From: Apteryx mantelli
Taxonomy: Eukaryota; Chordata; Aves; Apterygiformes; Apterygidae
NCBI RefSeq assembly: GCF_036417845.1
Contig: NC_089990.1
Location: 131,501-195,500 of the forward strand
DNA: 64,000 nucleotides
Direction of reading: 5' to 3'
Shown here: positions 35,464 through 47,618 of the stretch, in pieces
Position numbering within the stretch: position 1 is the first letter of the stretch
Layout: every line of letters begins with the position of its first letter
Program-made: the position numbers and the translations under genes
The notes under the pieces: model-generated
What the model saw: the letters and a program-made list of their open reading frames with translations, nothing else
The model's database searches: none
Told to the model about the DNA's origin: nothing

Positions 35464-36108
35464 GTAATGCTGGAATACTCTGGGGGTACCCTGTAGAGAT
35501 GTAAAGCACTGAAATATTCCCTTCTCTGTTCTAGAATTCTTTGGCCCCATGGGGAAAAGGGAGTCATCTTCCTGACTGCAGTCACTAGTCAGAAGCTCGA
35601 AAGAGTTCAGCACTAAAAGAAGTGGTACTTTGTAGACATTGAGCAGCAATGATGCTCTCCTGTGTTCTTTGTCAAAACTTCTGATGGTTGCATGGGGAAT
35701 GTGAACATTTATTGTAGATAATCTGCAGAGAATCTGGGCCCAAAATGCTGATCGGTTGTGTCTGGAAGGAGTCTGCAAGAGTTGATTGTTGTCCCACTGG
35801 AGGCTAGTTTTTCGGACATAATTAGCGAGTCCCTTCCTCTCCTCTTGGGTATGACTTGGCAACAGTCTTGGGAGCACTAACACTCTTCAGCTATTACTCA
35901 GGCTTTCTCATGAGATTTTATAATGACCAAAGGAGCAGCCAGCTAGCAGTTCACCTGGATTAGTAGGGAAAGGGATCATCTGAACCAGAGAGCTTTCTAT
36001 TAGATTTGGACAGTGTCCTTGCCTGCTTTGCAGCTAATCATTTGTTCGACTAAGTAACAGCTAGGTCTGGGCTATGGGATTCTTCCTCTGATTTTTCCTA
36101 TAATTCAG

Positions 36109-36202
36109 AATCAGTACCTTCAAACTTTGAAGGCACTTGGTGAGATGCTACAAGGTTTTCTGTTTGAAAGCCCAAGTTATAAGGAGCTTCAAAACTCTGG
36201 AG
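36109..36202 (+). pseudogene. MROH-type exon (AL.EMLQ motif)
   Basis: 94 bp, acceptor TATAATTCAG, donor GGAG|GTATGC. It contains YLQTLKALGEMLQGFLFESP followed by YKELQN, as in maestro heat-like proteins. It enters in phase 0, as required, but leaves in phase 1, which does not fit the next segment. Confidence 0.65.
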
Positions 36203-36454
36203 GTATGCAGGGTGGGTAGAGGAGGATGGATGGAGAAATCGTGTGCGAAGGTGGGGGTAAGGGCTCCGCTGCATTCCCTCAGACAAGCTGGTGTGTACAG
36301 TCAGACGTATAGGTGAGATTTAAACCTATAGCAGCACAGCCTGAATACAGTCAGTGTAGTTTGCATTGAGGTGAAGACATGGAATTATATATTTTTAGAC
36401 ATCCCTTCTCAGTGTGTTCCTGTCTTACTGAGAGTTCTTCTGTTATCCATACAG

Positions 36455-36652
36455 TTTGTGGAACTCTGGCTAGTCTTAAAAGCAGACCATGATTGTGAGA
36501 AGGCATGGAGCACAACTGCACATCAACTGAAATTCATGTTGGAGCAGCTTTGTTTTGATGTGAGCAATCTGAGGCCTGGCAGAATGGGATTTTTGTGCAT
36601 ACCCTTTTACATATTGGAGTTCATTAGATGGATTTAGCTCTGCAAAAGACAG
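36455..36652 (+). pseudogene. MROH-type exon with in-frame TAG
   Basis: 198 bp, acceptor TATCCATACAG, donor AGACAG|GTAGGT. The frame that reads WLVLKADHDCEKAW, HQLKFMLEQLCFDVS and GRMGFL matches the maestro-family W...S...HERERA...LL pattern. It is phase 0 and is cut by TAG at 36635-36637. The other two frames have early stops. Confidence 0.6.
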
Positions 36653-39600
36653 GTAGGTTGAATGCTGGCAGCTAAGTGTCTAGCTGGTGGACATACTTAC
36701 CTCTCTACACTGCAGTGCTCTGTGAGAGCAGTTAAGGTTGGACAATGAAAGGTCTGTTGGATTGAAGAGGAGGGAATGTCCTCTTCTGCAAGATGGTATT
36801 GTAGCAGAATCATGATTCATCTGTTGAACCTCTCATGATCATTGCACTTGCCTGGGAGGTGGCTGCACTGAGGCCTGAACAGGGACCTGCCTTTCAAAAA
36901 GGATAGAGCCAACAAAAACAAGTGCCAAAATATGATGGTGCAGCGCCAGGCTGTACAGACATCTTGTCTCAGAGGGATTTGCTGTGAACTTAAGCTGATA
37001 ATTCTTTCCCTCATTTTTCTTTTTTTTTATGTTAGCCCTTGGAGGAGTTTAGTCACCTGGGGCATGTAGTAGTAGAACTAATTATGTTCTGCAGTGTTTG
37101 GCACCATACTGTGGAAATGATGTTTCTACGCTACGGTGAAGCAGGAGTGTATGTAAAGACACAGAAACCTCTCTCCATTTACCAGTGGAAAATATCTCCA
37201 TTTCCTTTGAGCTTATCTCCTCATCCCTGTGTAAGAGGCTTTTCTCTTGGAGGCTACTCTGATTTCTGCAAATTACAGTGAATGCAGAATGACTGAACTT
37301 CATGACCAATGAATTTTCCTGATGAAGCTGGGTTTGTTTCTTTGACAAAAACCCTCAGAGCTCTCAGCATGTTGTAGCTGTGCAGGAGTGGAGTTGTTAC
37401 ATCTTGTGCATCTAAAGTAGTGTCCTCCTTTGCCTAAAAGAAGAAATGCTGTAGGCAACAGCTGAAAAACAAACAGCAATACATGGCCTCATTACTTGGG
37501 AGAGGCCCAGTGGAAAATATAGAGTATTAAGAGTGAGATGTAATTTCTCTTCTCAGCCCTACAAGCAGCTTGGTGTTTGATCTGGATCAAATCATATTAG
37601 ATGTCACTTAAATTTAATCATTTCTAAAGGAATGAGAATGATAACAAAAGAAAACAGGAAGAAGCTTGTTTTGAATTTCTGTTACAGGGATAAGTAAGAA
37701 CTTAGGAAAAAAAGTGGATGAAGAAGAGTTGAACCACGGCAGAACATCAATTGAAATCCAATCCTTCTATCTGCAGATAGTTCCCGTATTACTATGATAA
37801 ATATGCTTTATAGGTGAGATTATGGAAGGGATATTTCTGTTTGTTAATATTTTCTTTCAGATGGTACCTTCCTGAAAGCGCTGCCTTGCCTTCTCCAAGC
37901 TTGTGTAACACATAAAAGTAGGCACTTATGAAAATGAATTTAAATGCTTGCCATTCAAATAGGCAGATAGGGAACTCTTTAGATATTTTTCCTTAGACAC
38001 AGTGTCATGTGCTAATACATTAAAATTCTAATTACAGTACAGCTGCTTTGTGCTTTGGTCTGCAGTGAATTGTATAGTTTGCGTTATGAGTACACGGTCT
38101 TTTTAAAGAAATAGATGTCCTCCTCATGAATGAAAATGATAAACAGATGAGAATTATTGCAATTATCTTTTGTTGAGGTGAGAATAACTTGTTAAAAGGC
38201 ACGTGTGGACATTAGACATGTCCCTCGGTGTAGGCTGGGGAAGGATGGGAACCATCATGTCCATTTGAGCAGATTTATTGCCAGTTAGTGGCAGCATTTG
38301 CTATAGAGAATGAAAAAAGTGTATGTGCAGAGCTCAGTGGCTTGTTCTTCTGGGCTCACTTATTCTGAATTGGGAGAGGTGGTGGTTTGCCACCAGAGCT
38401 TGGTATTCTCAACTCCTCTTCTCTGAGGTTTGACTCTTCTTTTTTTCTGAAAAGCGCTCCATAAACAGATCCCACTTCAATTGACTCAACATCAGCTGTG
38501 ATTTTCAGTTCCCCAGATAGCTCAGGGTTTAGATGTGCATTACTTCCAGCCTGCAGTAACTCAAGGGTCTCAGGAGGAGATAGCCACTAATGTGCCCCCA
38601 TCTTTTGCACGTAAATAAATTTGTTAGAGACAACAAATCTTCCTAGGGAACTAACACAAACGGAATATCTCTGTTACTCTTCATTTTGTAAATCTGTCTC
38701 CTTCCAGTTCCTCCACAGTCCTCTAATCTCTAAGCTGCTTGTCATTTTGGACCATGAAGCCCATCTGAAAGCAGAGCATGGACCAAAACTTCCTTTGTGA
38801 AGGTGATGAGGGCCCTGCAGAGCCTGGTGTTTTAGTCAGGAAAGATGAGTGGTCTAGACTACTGAAAGTTGCAGAGAACCCCAAACAAACCTTGCCTTTG
38901 CTTTATGCGTGGCAAATTAGGTAGTGATGCACTTAGCAAATTGTGAGACATGGTCTGACTCTTGTTTCCAAGGATTGAGCACCTGGTTTTGGGTGTGATG
39001 CAGGGAGTGGGTTAACCTGAGGAGAAGTGAAGAGTCTGATGAAAGGGGTTATGAATGTTCAACTCTCAAAGCTCCTGGTGGGGACAGGGAGGGACTGAGA
39101 AATGGCACAGGTTCACTGGTGACATCTTTTCACAAGAGGCTTTCTTTATTCATAAAGGTGCATCTTTTGCCTACCCAGCTGTCCAGAATAGTGGATTTCT
39201 TCTACGAGTCTGAGGAAGAGAGCTTTGTAGCTGCCATGTGCAAAATACCAGGGATCATATCCTGCATAGGCAGGGCACTGGTCCCATCTCAGTTGACATC
39301 CCTGTCAACACTCACCCATTCTTTGGTGATGTAGGACTTAGAATCCAGAGCAAATACTTGTACCTTCTTTGCTTTCTGTGTTTCCCATGCAATTCTCTCT
39401 TTTGAGCCACCTCCTTACTTATACTGCCACACATCTTCCAGGAAATACTTGCAATAGGATGGCTCATTCACCCTGTCCCCTCTCTGCTGCTGCTTTCAAC
39501 TGCACCTATTTTTGCTGCCATTTAATTTGAGGAGAGATTTCCCAGCACAAGAATCCTTGCTTCTTGTGTTGAGAGGGTGGCCTGTGGAAGTTCCTGGGCT

Positions 39601-40778
39601 CTGATCAGCTGTGGTAAAATTGTGTCAGCAAATAAGTGGTGGACTTACTCTACAGACTTGTTCTGTCCTGTGATCTGATGTGGCATTCAACAGGTTTTAG
39701 TCTTCCCTGTGTATCATTCCCAGGAAAGGAGAGTATTCGCACAGTTGTTATTTCTCTTTTTGAATAGCTAATGTGTGGGATGAAGAATCCAGGAAAAAAA
39801 GACCATGTAGACAGAAGTCATCAACAGCATTGCCCTTCTGCTCTTCCATCTTGTTGGATGATTGTGATTCTGTGCTAATGGTAGATGCTGAAGTTGCTTT
39901 ATTTGTGTTCTCTGACTCCCTGTGGGATGCTGTGCATATCACCTCCTTTGTACTTACTTCTCTGTGGTGTAGCCCATTGCCACAGACACCAGGAGATGAT
40001 GTGGAAGGAAAGGGCTCTGCTTTGAAGGAGGCTTGGTTGCTTGTTTTCAAAGAGCTGGTTACTTCAGCAGGCCCACAGTCAAGTCAGTCCAAATATTTGG
40101 AGTGCAAGCCAACAACAGTGTCCTTGTGTCTGTCTGTAAGTGCCCATACAGTAAGTGTAAGTTGACAGCGGCTTCTGCTCACTTTGGCCTTTTCCATTTG
40201 GCCACTGTAAATAACCTTCTATTCTGCCTTACTTGAGTTCCTAAAAATCTTTGTCAAGTTCCTGCCTAGATTATATTTCTTATTTGGAAAAAGGAGAATC
40301 ACAGGAAAGCTCTAACTGAGAAATCAAAGAAAGAGATTACCTAATTTATTCATCACATTTTTTTTCTGCAGAAATGCAAGTTAACTCTCTTCCATTGTGC
40401 ACTGTTCACAAAGTGACATAACATAAAACAGTGATCCACAAGCTGGTATGGAACAACATAATGGAGGCCATGCCATTTGTCTTGGAAAGTACGGTAGGGT
40501 AACTCTGTAGTTTGCTTTATGATATAACAATAAAAGAGCTGGTAGCATAGAGGTAACTGCAATTCCTTCCTCTTTGCAGACTTTGAGGGTTTAGACCCTT
40601 TATTTTTAAATAGAAATTAAATCCTGGGGAATGAGAGGGTATGTTCTGACAGAGGCTAATGTGGCATCTTCCATGCATTTCCAAATCTTAACTGTACCAT
40701 TTCAATTCCCCACGCTCTCAGACATGCAGTGATCATGCCATTCACGTTGCATGTTTCATCTTTCTTTTCTTTTTCTAG
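36653..40778. other. Between MROH-like exons, mostly featureless
   Basis: AT-rich. One stretch after an acceptor CTACCCAG (from about 39178) reads LSRIVDFFYESEEESFVAAM and could be a HEAT helix pair, but lacks a convincing donor. Nothing else is exon-like. Confidence 0.4.
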
Positions 40779-40881
40779 CTGCAAAATAACTATAATCATA
40801 ACTCCCAGTTCCTGTCACAAGCCCTAGGCTATCTTCAAGGTCCAGATGTAGTGATGAGAGATGCTGCAGCAATGTTTATTG
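40779..40881 (+). pseudogene. MROH-type C-terminal exon
   Basis: 103 bp between a strong polypyrimidine acceptor (TTTTCTTTTTCTAG) and a consensus donor G|GTAAGT. It encodes FLSQALGYLQGPDVVMRDAA followed by AMFIG, very close to the L.YL.SPQ..LR.AA..FIG motif at the C-terminus of maestro heat-like proteins. This is the best-preserved segment of the locus, with no lesion. Confidence 0.72.
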
Positions 40882-41436
40882 GTAAGTATTTTAAGTCCTT
40901 TCTGAGGTTTCCCTTTTAATCTAACACTTTGTTTTCTTAAGTTTCATCTCATTGTCCAGCACACCCAGAGGTCAAAATCACCATTGTACAGATGGGCTAC
41001 AAATGCACAGATTTTTCCAAATAAGGGGAGAATTGTAATTCTCTCAACTCTGTTCTTTAACCAAAGCTCTGATTTTATAGCTGCACCAATGTGAAACTCT
41101 GCACTGTACCATTTTATGTGGAACACTGTTATTCAGTAATTCTTGATTGTTTGCTGCTTTATTTCTTCTCTCTAAATGTATTTGATAGATTAGACTAGAA
41201 AGTAGCTGCATCTGTAATTTTTATCTATAAAGAAACTGAAAAATAGTAAGAAAATAATAGCTTTATTGTATATTTAGGTTACATTATCCACAAACACAAA
41301 ACCATGCTGTGCAGAGAATTAAGAAGAGAGATCTTCTGCCTCTGTAGAGATTAAAAAAAAAAAATCTGTGTTTGTGTGTGTGAAGTGTGAGAATACAGCC
41401 TTCTGTCTGAATGCAACTTCATATATCTTTTTCTAG

Positions 41437-41793
41437 CTGATGGAAAGACGGATATTGATTTTGTTGCTGAATGAAACAGTAGGCCTCTGGCTTTATGACC
41501 TGGAGCAAATTAATTTTGCAGTCACTGCCTCAGCTTCTTACATGTCCTCTGTTTGAGGAAGAACATCCAATAATGCATGAGAGGACTTGCCTGACATTCA
41601 GAAAAGGAAGGCACAAAAGAAATGCAAGGTGTTATTCTGATTTTAGCTTATTCATGCACTCCTTACACTGGAGTGGTTTCAGCCCAGGCAGTTTATCTAG
41701 AAAATGAGTATCAGTTTAGATAAACTCCAGTGAGCTTGAAGAATGCATGTTGCTGGGATAGTAGCTATATCTATGACTTTTTATCAAAATAAA
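41437..41793 (+). other. Candidate terminal exon and poly-A site of the MROH-like locus
   Basis: Acceptor ATCTTTTTCTAG. Joined in phase 1 to the exon ending at 40881, it gives twelve codons and a TGA at 41472-41474; AATAAA follows at 41788-41793. The short tail does not look like the usual MROH continuation after FIG, so this may be a replacement 3' end. Confidence 0.35.
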
Positions 41794-44700
41794 TACTTTG
41801 TGGTTTGACCCCTTTTCAAATGATGTCTTCTTATTACCTCCAAAAGTTGATAGCCTCAGGTACCTATGTTTTGATTTGTGGATGGGAGTTGCATTTGATT
41901 CTGTTCTGCTTTCTTCAAGGCCTGTTTTGAGAATATCATGGTAGCTGCGTGCTTAAAAGTGGTCGTATTGGCCTTCCTACATTTGATCTGTTCTGGGCAA
42001 CATCAGTATCAATAGCAGAGGAATTTTTAATCTCTGTTTGCCTCCCCCCCTCCAGCTTTTGCAGAAGTGCAGTCTAACTGATAGTTCCATGAGGCACATC
42101 ATGAAGTGCTAATGTGGGTGGTTGCATGAACTTGCAAACCTTGTTTTGTTCTCCTTGGGAAGCAATTTTTAATTGCTTGTGAGTTATGTTAAACAACTGG
42201 GGAGTATGTGACACATCTCAGAAACGGTCTGTGTGAATGAAATAATCTTTCCTGCAACCTATTACTTGAAGTTCTTTATCTCCAGCTTCATGGTGAAAGC
42301 TTGGGATGGATCAACAAAGGTGAGACCCTAAGACTATTTTAGGCAGAGCATGAAGGAGGGAGTTGTCAGGGTAATCTCTTCCTTATGCAAGATGGTGTAT
42401 TTGGCCATATGCTTTGCTCACTTTTTTTGGCTGATGTTACAGCCTTGAAAAACCTCCAAATTAGTGGATAAACAGCAGGGGGAGCAGGCAGCTTTGAACT
42501 TTTTTTCCAAGTAATGGGGGGAAAAAAAGGTGAAAGATCTGTGTGCCATAACCTATGATGAGTAGGTAATGTCAAAACTTGCTGAAGCCATTTCAAGTAG
42601 TGGTCTCAGCTGCTTCACCACGCAGGTCAAACTTTGGGATGGCTTATTGCTTTACAGAAGAATATCCTACAAGTCAGAATAGCAGTCTGCCTTTCTCTAA
42701 AGGAATCAGCCAACTGGCATGCCAGCTAGACAGGTGAAGTCTGTCTGTCTTTTCTTAATCTGAAGAAAAAGCAAGAACGTTGGCTGTGCAAGTTCCGCTG
42801 TTCATGCAGCAGTATTGTTTTTCGGCATATGTACAGTCCACATCTAGAGAGGTATTGAATAGTGCTGACCCTTTCAAGCCTTAATATCTGTTTTTAAGCA
42901 TGAAGAGGATAGTGAGAGCCAATTGCAACTCACATTTTGCTTCATGGATGTCTGATGTCAGAAGAACTTGATAGGTATCCTTGTTCCAAATATACAAAGG
43001 ACTTTTCTGCCAGACAGTGGTATCTTTCAGCCTCTTGTCTCCAGTGTTGAGATTTGTTATGAGCAGCTGCAGGCCCTCCCGTAGATTGGTTTTGTCTTTC
43101 CCCAAGACTGAACTCTAGGAGACCATAAGCTTTTTGCTGATATTCAAAGGCAAGATTTCATTTGCCAGACTGTTAACCATCCTCACCAGATTATTATGAA
43201 TATTCTCTTAAATTTTTATACTGGAAAGTTAGAATTCCTCTTTTATTCTAGCACAAATGCAGTTAATGAAGCCACCTCAAATTTAGACTAACCTCAGTAT
43301 GTCTGAGTACATAGTTCAGACCATTCATATCTGACTATGAGTGCATGGGAGAAAAATCTAGAACTTCTGCCCTGTACAAAACATTTATTTTATTAAAAAC
43401 AAAAGATGATGGGAACAAAATGCTACAGAAATTGTGGGACTGGAAAATAAGAAGTTAGCTCAGTCTTCTGGATTTAGTCATCAGCAGTTGAAAATGTCCA
43501 GTGTCTTCAGCAAAACTGAACGAGTTCTGTTAAAATATCATCTTTGAAAAATGCAGCAGAGTTCTTTGCAGCTATAACCCTTGTTCCTTGGACTTAATAA
43601 ATGTAGGTCAAACTGAAACAAGAGTTTCATTACTCAAGAGGTGCAAGGTTGAGGGAACAGATTTGATATTTGCTGCCAGACTCCTGCAGTGTCATGCAGT
43701 GAAAGTGAATTCTCAGAAGATACCAGGCAGGGAGAAAACTTGGAGTAGGGCCTTGTTCTCTGGAAACAGAGTTGCACTTTTCATTTGCTTAAAAATTATC
43801 TGAAAGCACAAGCTGTTTACTGCAATCAAAGGGTCTTATTCAGAGCATAGGAACACCATGCGTCATTTTGCTTTCCAGATTCTTTTTGGGTTTCAGAAAT
43901 CAACAGCAACGCAAAGGTTGTAAAATGCACATACTGGAATGCCGTGGAACAAATGAGAGCTATCAAACTTGATGAAATCAACTGGTCCTACTTTCAGATC
44001 CTTGGAGACATAGCAGAGATTAAATTTAAAGGGATATTTCTCACTCTTTTTGGAGAGAGAAAGATGTGAAGAGTTTGATGCCTGTTATAGAAAGAAATGG
44101 AAGAAAGCAAGGACTGAAACAGCACAGATTTCACATGCTTCACATGCTTTCACAGTCTGGATCAAAGGGGAATTTTGCTCATGCTGTTTGCCATGCTTGT
44201 GGTGTCTAACTAAGAGGTTGCTCGATACAGAGTTGGAGGTGGGCGGACAAAGACGGCTAGTTGCCCTCCAAGTCCCACAGAAGATTGACAGCAATTTACC
44301 ATACCTGTTTCTGCAGCCTTGTTATGGTGTTGGCTGAGAGAAGAGACCAGGACTGTCTGTGGTGTCCCTGTATTATACTGGGAATCCAGATGCTTACTGT
44401 AGATGAGGTTGCCTGTAGCTGCAGGTGAAATGCTAGTGGAGAGTTAAGAACCAGACTGCTATCTAGCTAAAAAGGCCCAAGTGGAAAATGTCTTTTCAAA
44501 AATAAAGATGTCAGTGTGTCAGGGTTGATGCAGGTAGTGGATTAAAATGAATAATCCAGCCAGATGGGCTATCTGATAATGCTTCCTCTAAAGAGATGTG
44601 AGCCTGCTTTTCACTTGTATCACTGAAAAGAAAACCCCACAGCCTTCCTGGATATTCTTGTTCTGTTTGTGAATAAGGAAATTTTTTTTACTAATATTTT

Positions 44701-45390
44701 TGGAAGGAATTCAAAGTGGACAGAGGGTATACCTAGAAACTGCCTTGGAAGGTCAACTGAAATGAAATTTCACATAAAGCTCATGTGACAGCACGTATTT
44801 CTTGGCTGGGATCAACAAGTATATGCCACCCTTCTTCCTGGAATATTCACTGACAAAATCACACTTAAAATCTGTGAGTGCAAAAGATTAGCTGCGGGGC
44901 ATCCAGAAATGAGGAGACAGCCCTTTAAACCAAAAAAGGAGAGAGAGTGACAAGAAGGTGGGAGGTCAGTTTGGGTTTTCTTGTTTTCTTATGTTGTTTT
45001 CTATGTTATTTTTTAACTTAAACTTGAATAAAGCACAGCCAAGAAAGGACCATGCTCTCTCTGCCTTTCTGTGGCTCAAAAATTTAGTTATCCGAGGACA
45101 TTTGAACTCCACATATTTCCCAAACACCATGGCCCTTTGAGGTTGTTAGAAAAGCAGCAGGTGGCAGAGTAGTCAGGAGCACATCTGGCCTGGCAGTTGC
45201 CTTGCTTGAGTGTAATTCCCTGGAGCTGGGAGAGTGGCTGCTGATAGGGCAGAGCAGGAGGGAGAGAGGGGCCTCTGCATCTTTTCTGTGCTATTGGCTG
45301 GTTTTGTTTTCTGGCATCTATGAGACTTAAGCTTTGGCGACTAGCCACCGAACATCCTGTTTTCACTGAATTTGTCTCTGTTCTTCCCAG

Positions 45391-45437
45391 TCTCTCCTCC
45401 TTTCCTCTGGTTGCGGAGTTGCTGCAATAGCACCAAG
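45391..45437 (+). other. Possible 5' UTR exon of the Kv gene
   Basis: 47 bp between acceptor TGTTCTTCCCAG and donor ACCAAG|GTAAGA. The Kv start codon at 47127 directly follows CTGCTCACAG, a plausible acceptor, so an upstream untranslated exon is expected. This is the best-bordered candidate, but nothing proves the link. Confidence 0.3.
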
Positions 45438-45707
45438 GTAAGAATATGAAATACCACTTTTTGACTCATTTTTCATATGGGGATTTGTATGTTCGAGACA
45501 GAAGCATCTGACATTCTAAGCAAATGAAAGCAAGTTTATCTGGGGGTCTCAAAAAACACTGTGCTTTTTTAACAGCTAGGAAGCAGAGACCAATAATGCA
45601 GCTCCAGGTTTGCTGAGTACTGAATTAATCTAACCTGCTTAGAATCCATCTGTTTGTATTCCTGTGCAGCAAATGCTAAGCATTGCCTGCATACTTGTTG
45701 TCCTTAA

Positions 45708-45776
45708 GCCCAATCCTGCTCTCACTGAAGTTAGTGGAACATTAGCACTGACTTCAGGGAAAACTGGATGAGGCCT
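45708..45776. repeat. Old palindromic amniote repeat fragment
   Basis: Reads aatcctgctctcactgaag...actgacttcagg: two arms around the TGAAGT(C/T)A / TGACTTCA core of a near-palindromic repeat common in reptile and bird DNA. Related to the copy at 50768-50825. Confidence 0.5.
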
Positions 45777-47126
45777 CACATGTATTGGGACAGTCAGGAC
45801 GGCAGATGGGCAGTAATTCTCTTGTGCCATGACTAAGCTGCAGTTTCTAGCCTTTTCTGATGAAGCTGAATGAGGTGCTGTATGTAGTTCTTCACTTCTG
45901 GGAGTCTCCACTGGGGCAGGACTTGTTTCCTTGCAGATCCTGGATGGAAAGTTTTGTTGCAGAAGTGACCTGTGACTCCTGTGCTGCACAGGAGTGAAGA
46001 GTGACAACTGGAGGTCCTGTGTACATGGTCTCAGCATGCTGAGCACTAGGTAAGAGAGTCCAGGCAGGAAGGAAATACAGGTTTGCAAAAGCTCTGTGAC
46101 AAGAAGAGAAGGGTCAGAACTAGAAATGCAGGGGCTAAGAGAGGATTGGATGGAAATGTGTAGGAAGGAAGGGGAATGGAGAGGTACAAACACTCAGAAA
46201 TGGATACGTATGGGTGAGAGAGAGTGCCAGTCCCTTTCCCAACCATTTCTTGCCCTATTCTGCACCTGTCCTCCATGCTCCCGGGCCTACAGAGATACTT
46301 GGTCTCACTCTCCTCCTGGAAGAATGATTATATAGTATGGCATCAGTTTCTTCCAGGTGTGTTAGATTTTGGAGAGAAAAGCATGGGATGTATTACAGGA
46401 AAAAAGCAGCTGAACATGCTTTCCAGTGCCTGGGGCCTTGGCAGCAGGTTTTGGTGCTATTCTGAGGTGTCTGCCAGCCCTGAAGGGAGGAGGCAGTATG
46501 TTATTCTGTGTTTTCCTCTAGTGTAGGAATCTTGTAGATAGACTCCAGGTGAGAAGCAGCTTCCTGCAAATGGGAATGTGATTTGGTTCAATGGGACTCT
46601 GTTCTACCCCCTTGGCACATGAAGTTCTCTGCGAGAAACTGCTTGGGGAGGGAGTACAGAAGGGGGGAGACAGTGGAGTGAATATCCTGGGAATGAGAAC
46701 CATCACCTTTCTTTTGCCTCAAATGAGTTTATTGCAACGGATATTTACAATATATGAGCAAACCTGGTGAAACAAACTCTGGACTGCAAGTTCTCTCCCC
46801 GTGGGGAGAGGTTGAGAGAGAGAGCAACGCACACCGGATGTTTGTCATTTTGTTTGATGCAACTCCTGAAAAGTGCTCAGACATATGGCTAGGGAACGGA
46901 GACTAGGAACAGGCACTGAACAGGATGGGTAAGGGCGGAGGGGTCTTCCTCCTGATAGGAGATTCAAGTTTCAGGTATGAAATGTGCTTTAAAGGCACTG
47001 AAATGAGGTACCCTTGAAAACCTTCCTGCTCCAGAACTTTACTTGTTTTGCTTCTTTTAATCTATGTTCTCTTTTTCACTGAAGATAAACAAAAGCCTAT
47101 GAGGACTTGTGCCTCCCTGCTCACAG

Positions 47127-47618
47127 ATGGAAGACTCCAAGGAAAAAATCATCCTGAATGTTGGGGGAGTCAGATATGAAACATACAGCAGCACTCTCCG
47201 CACCTTCCCAGGGACCAAGCTGTGCAGCCTCACGGAGCCCCATGCCCCAAGCATCTATGACTATAATCCCACTACCAAAGAGTTCTTTTTTGATAGGAGT
47301 GCTGAGATCTTCAGCTATGTGTTGAACTACTATAGGACCAAACATCTCCACTGCCCCATGGATACCTGTAGGTCAGTCTTAGAAGAAGAGCTGGCATTCT
47401 GGGAAATAAATGAGACACAGCTAGCATCCTGCTGCTGGCTGAAGCTGAATAACAAAGAGGTGCAGCCAGAGGAGTTTCACATTTGGGATGAAAATGATCA
47501 GGCTGATGACCAGTGCCTCATAGTCCAGACAGAAAGAATGGATTTCAGCTGGAGAACCAGGTGGCAGCCGAAGATTTGGTCTATCTTTGAAAAACCCTTT
47601 TCCTCTTTCAGTGCTAAG
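47127..47618 (+). CDS. Kv3-like channel exon 1 (T1 domain)
   Basis: 492 bp, 164 codons. The ATG at 47127 follows CTCACAG. An in-frame GTG upstream (47109) and an out-of-frame ATG at 47099 are not used in this model. The T1 domain begins IILNVGGVRYETYSSTLRTF, typical of Kv T1 (NVGG.R..T...TL). It ends SAK|GTAATA, seven residues after EKP, just before S1, where Kv3 genes also have their first coding intron. Confidence 0.92.

Larger units (their letters stand above)
30098..41793 (+). pseudogene. Maestro heat-like repeat (MROH) family locus, probably decayed
   Basis: MROH proteins are long HEAT-repeat proteins, numerous in birds and mostly of unknown function. Four exon-like segments with good splice borders carry family signatures in the right order: SELLSATFRNVFSLTSLAAL (35338-35463), LQTLKALGEMLQGFLFESPS (36109-36202), WLVLKADHDCEKAW plus GRMGFL (36455-36652), and LGYLQGPDVVMRDAAAMFIG (40779-40881). 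Signs of decay: the phase after 36202 does not fit the only meaningful frame of the next segment, a TAG at 36635-36637 interrupts that segment, and the exons expected between the third and fourth segments were not found. A short terminal exon (41437-41474 to stop) and AATAAA at 41788-41793 would close the transcript. Whether a transcript still exists is open. Confidence 0.6.
41794..47126. other. Between the MROH-like locus and the Kv gene
   Basis: No supported coding exon. It holds an old palindromic repeat fragment (45708-45776) and a possible 47-bp exon (45391-45437). The 184-codon minus-strand frame at 45639-46193 is not recognised and lacks support. Confidence 0.5.

Noticed and set aside
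45639..46193. 184-codon minus-strand frame
   Set aside because: Ser/Leu/Pro-rich with no recognised family, no splice context and an old repeat inside it.
47099..47126. Upstream ATG (47099) and in-frame GTG (47109) as Kv start
   Set aside because: The ATG at 47099 is out of frame with T1. GTG starts are not expected in vertebrate nuclear genes. 47127 gives the usual short lead before NVGG.
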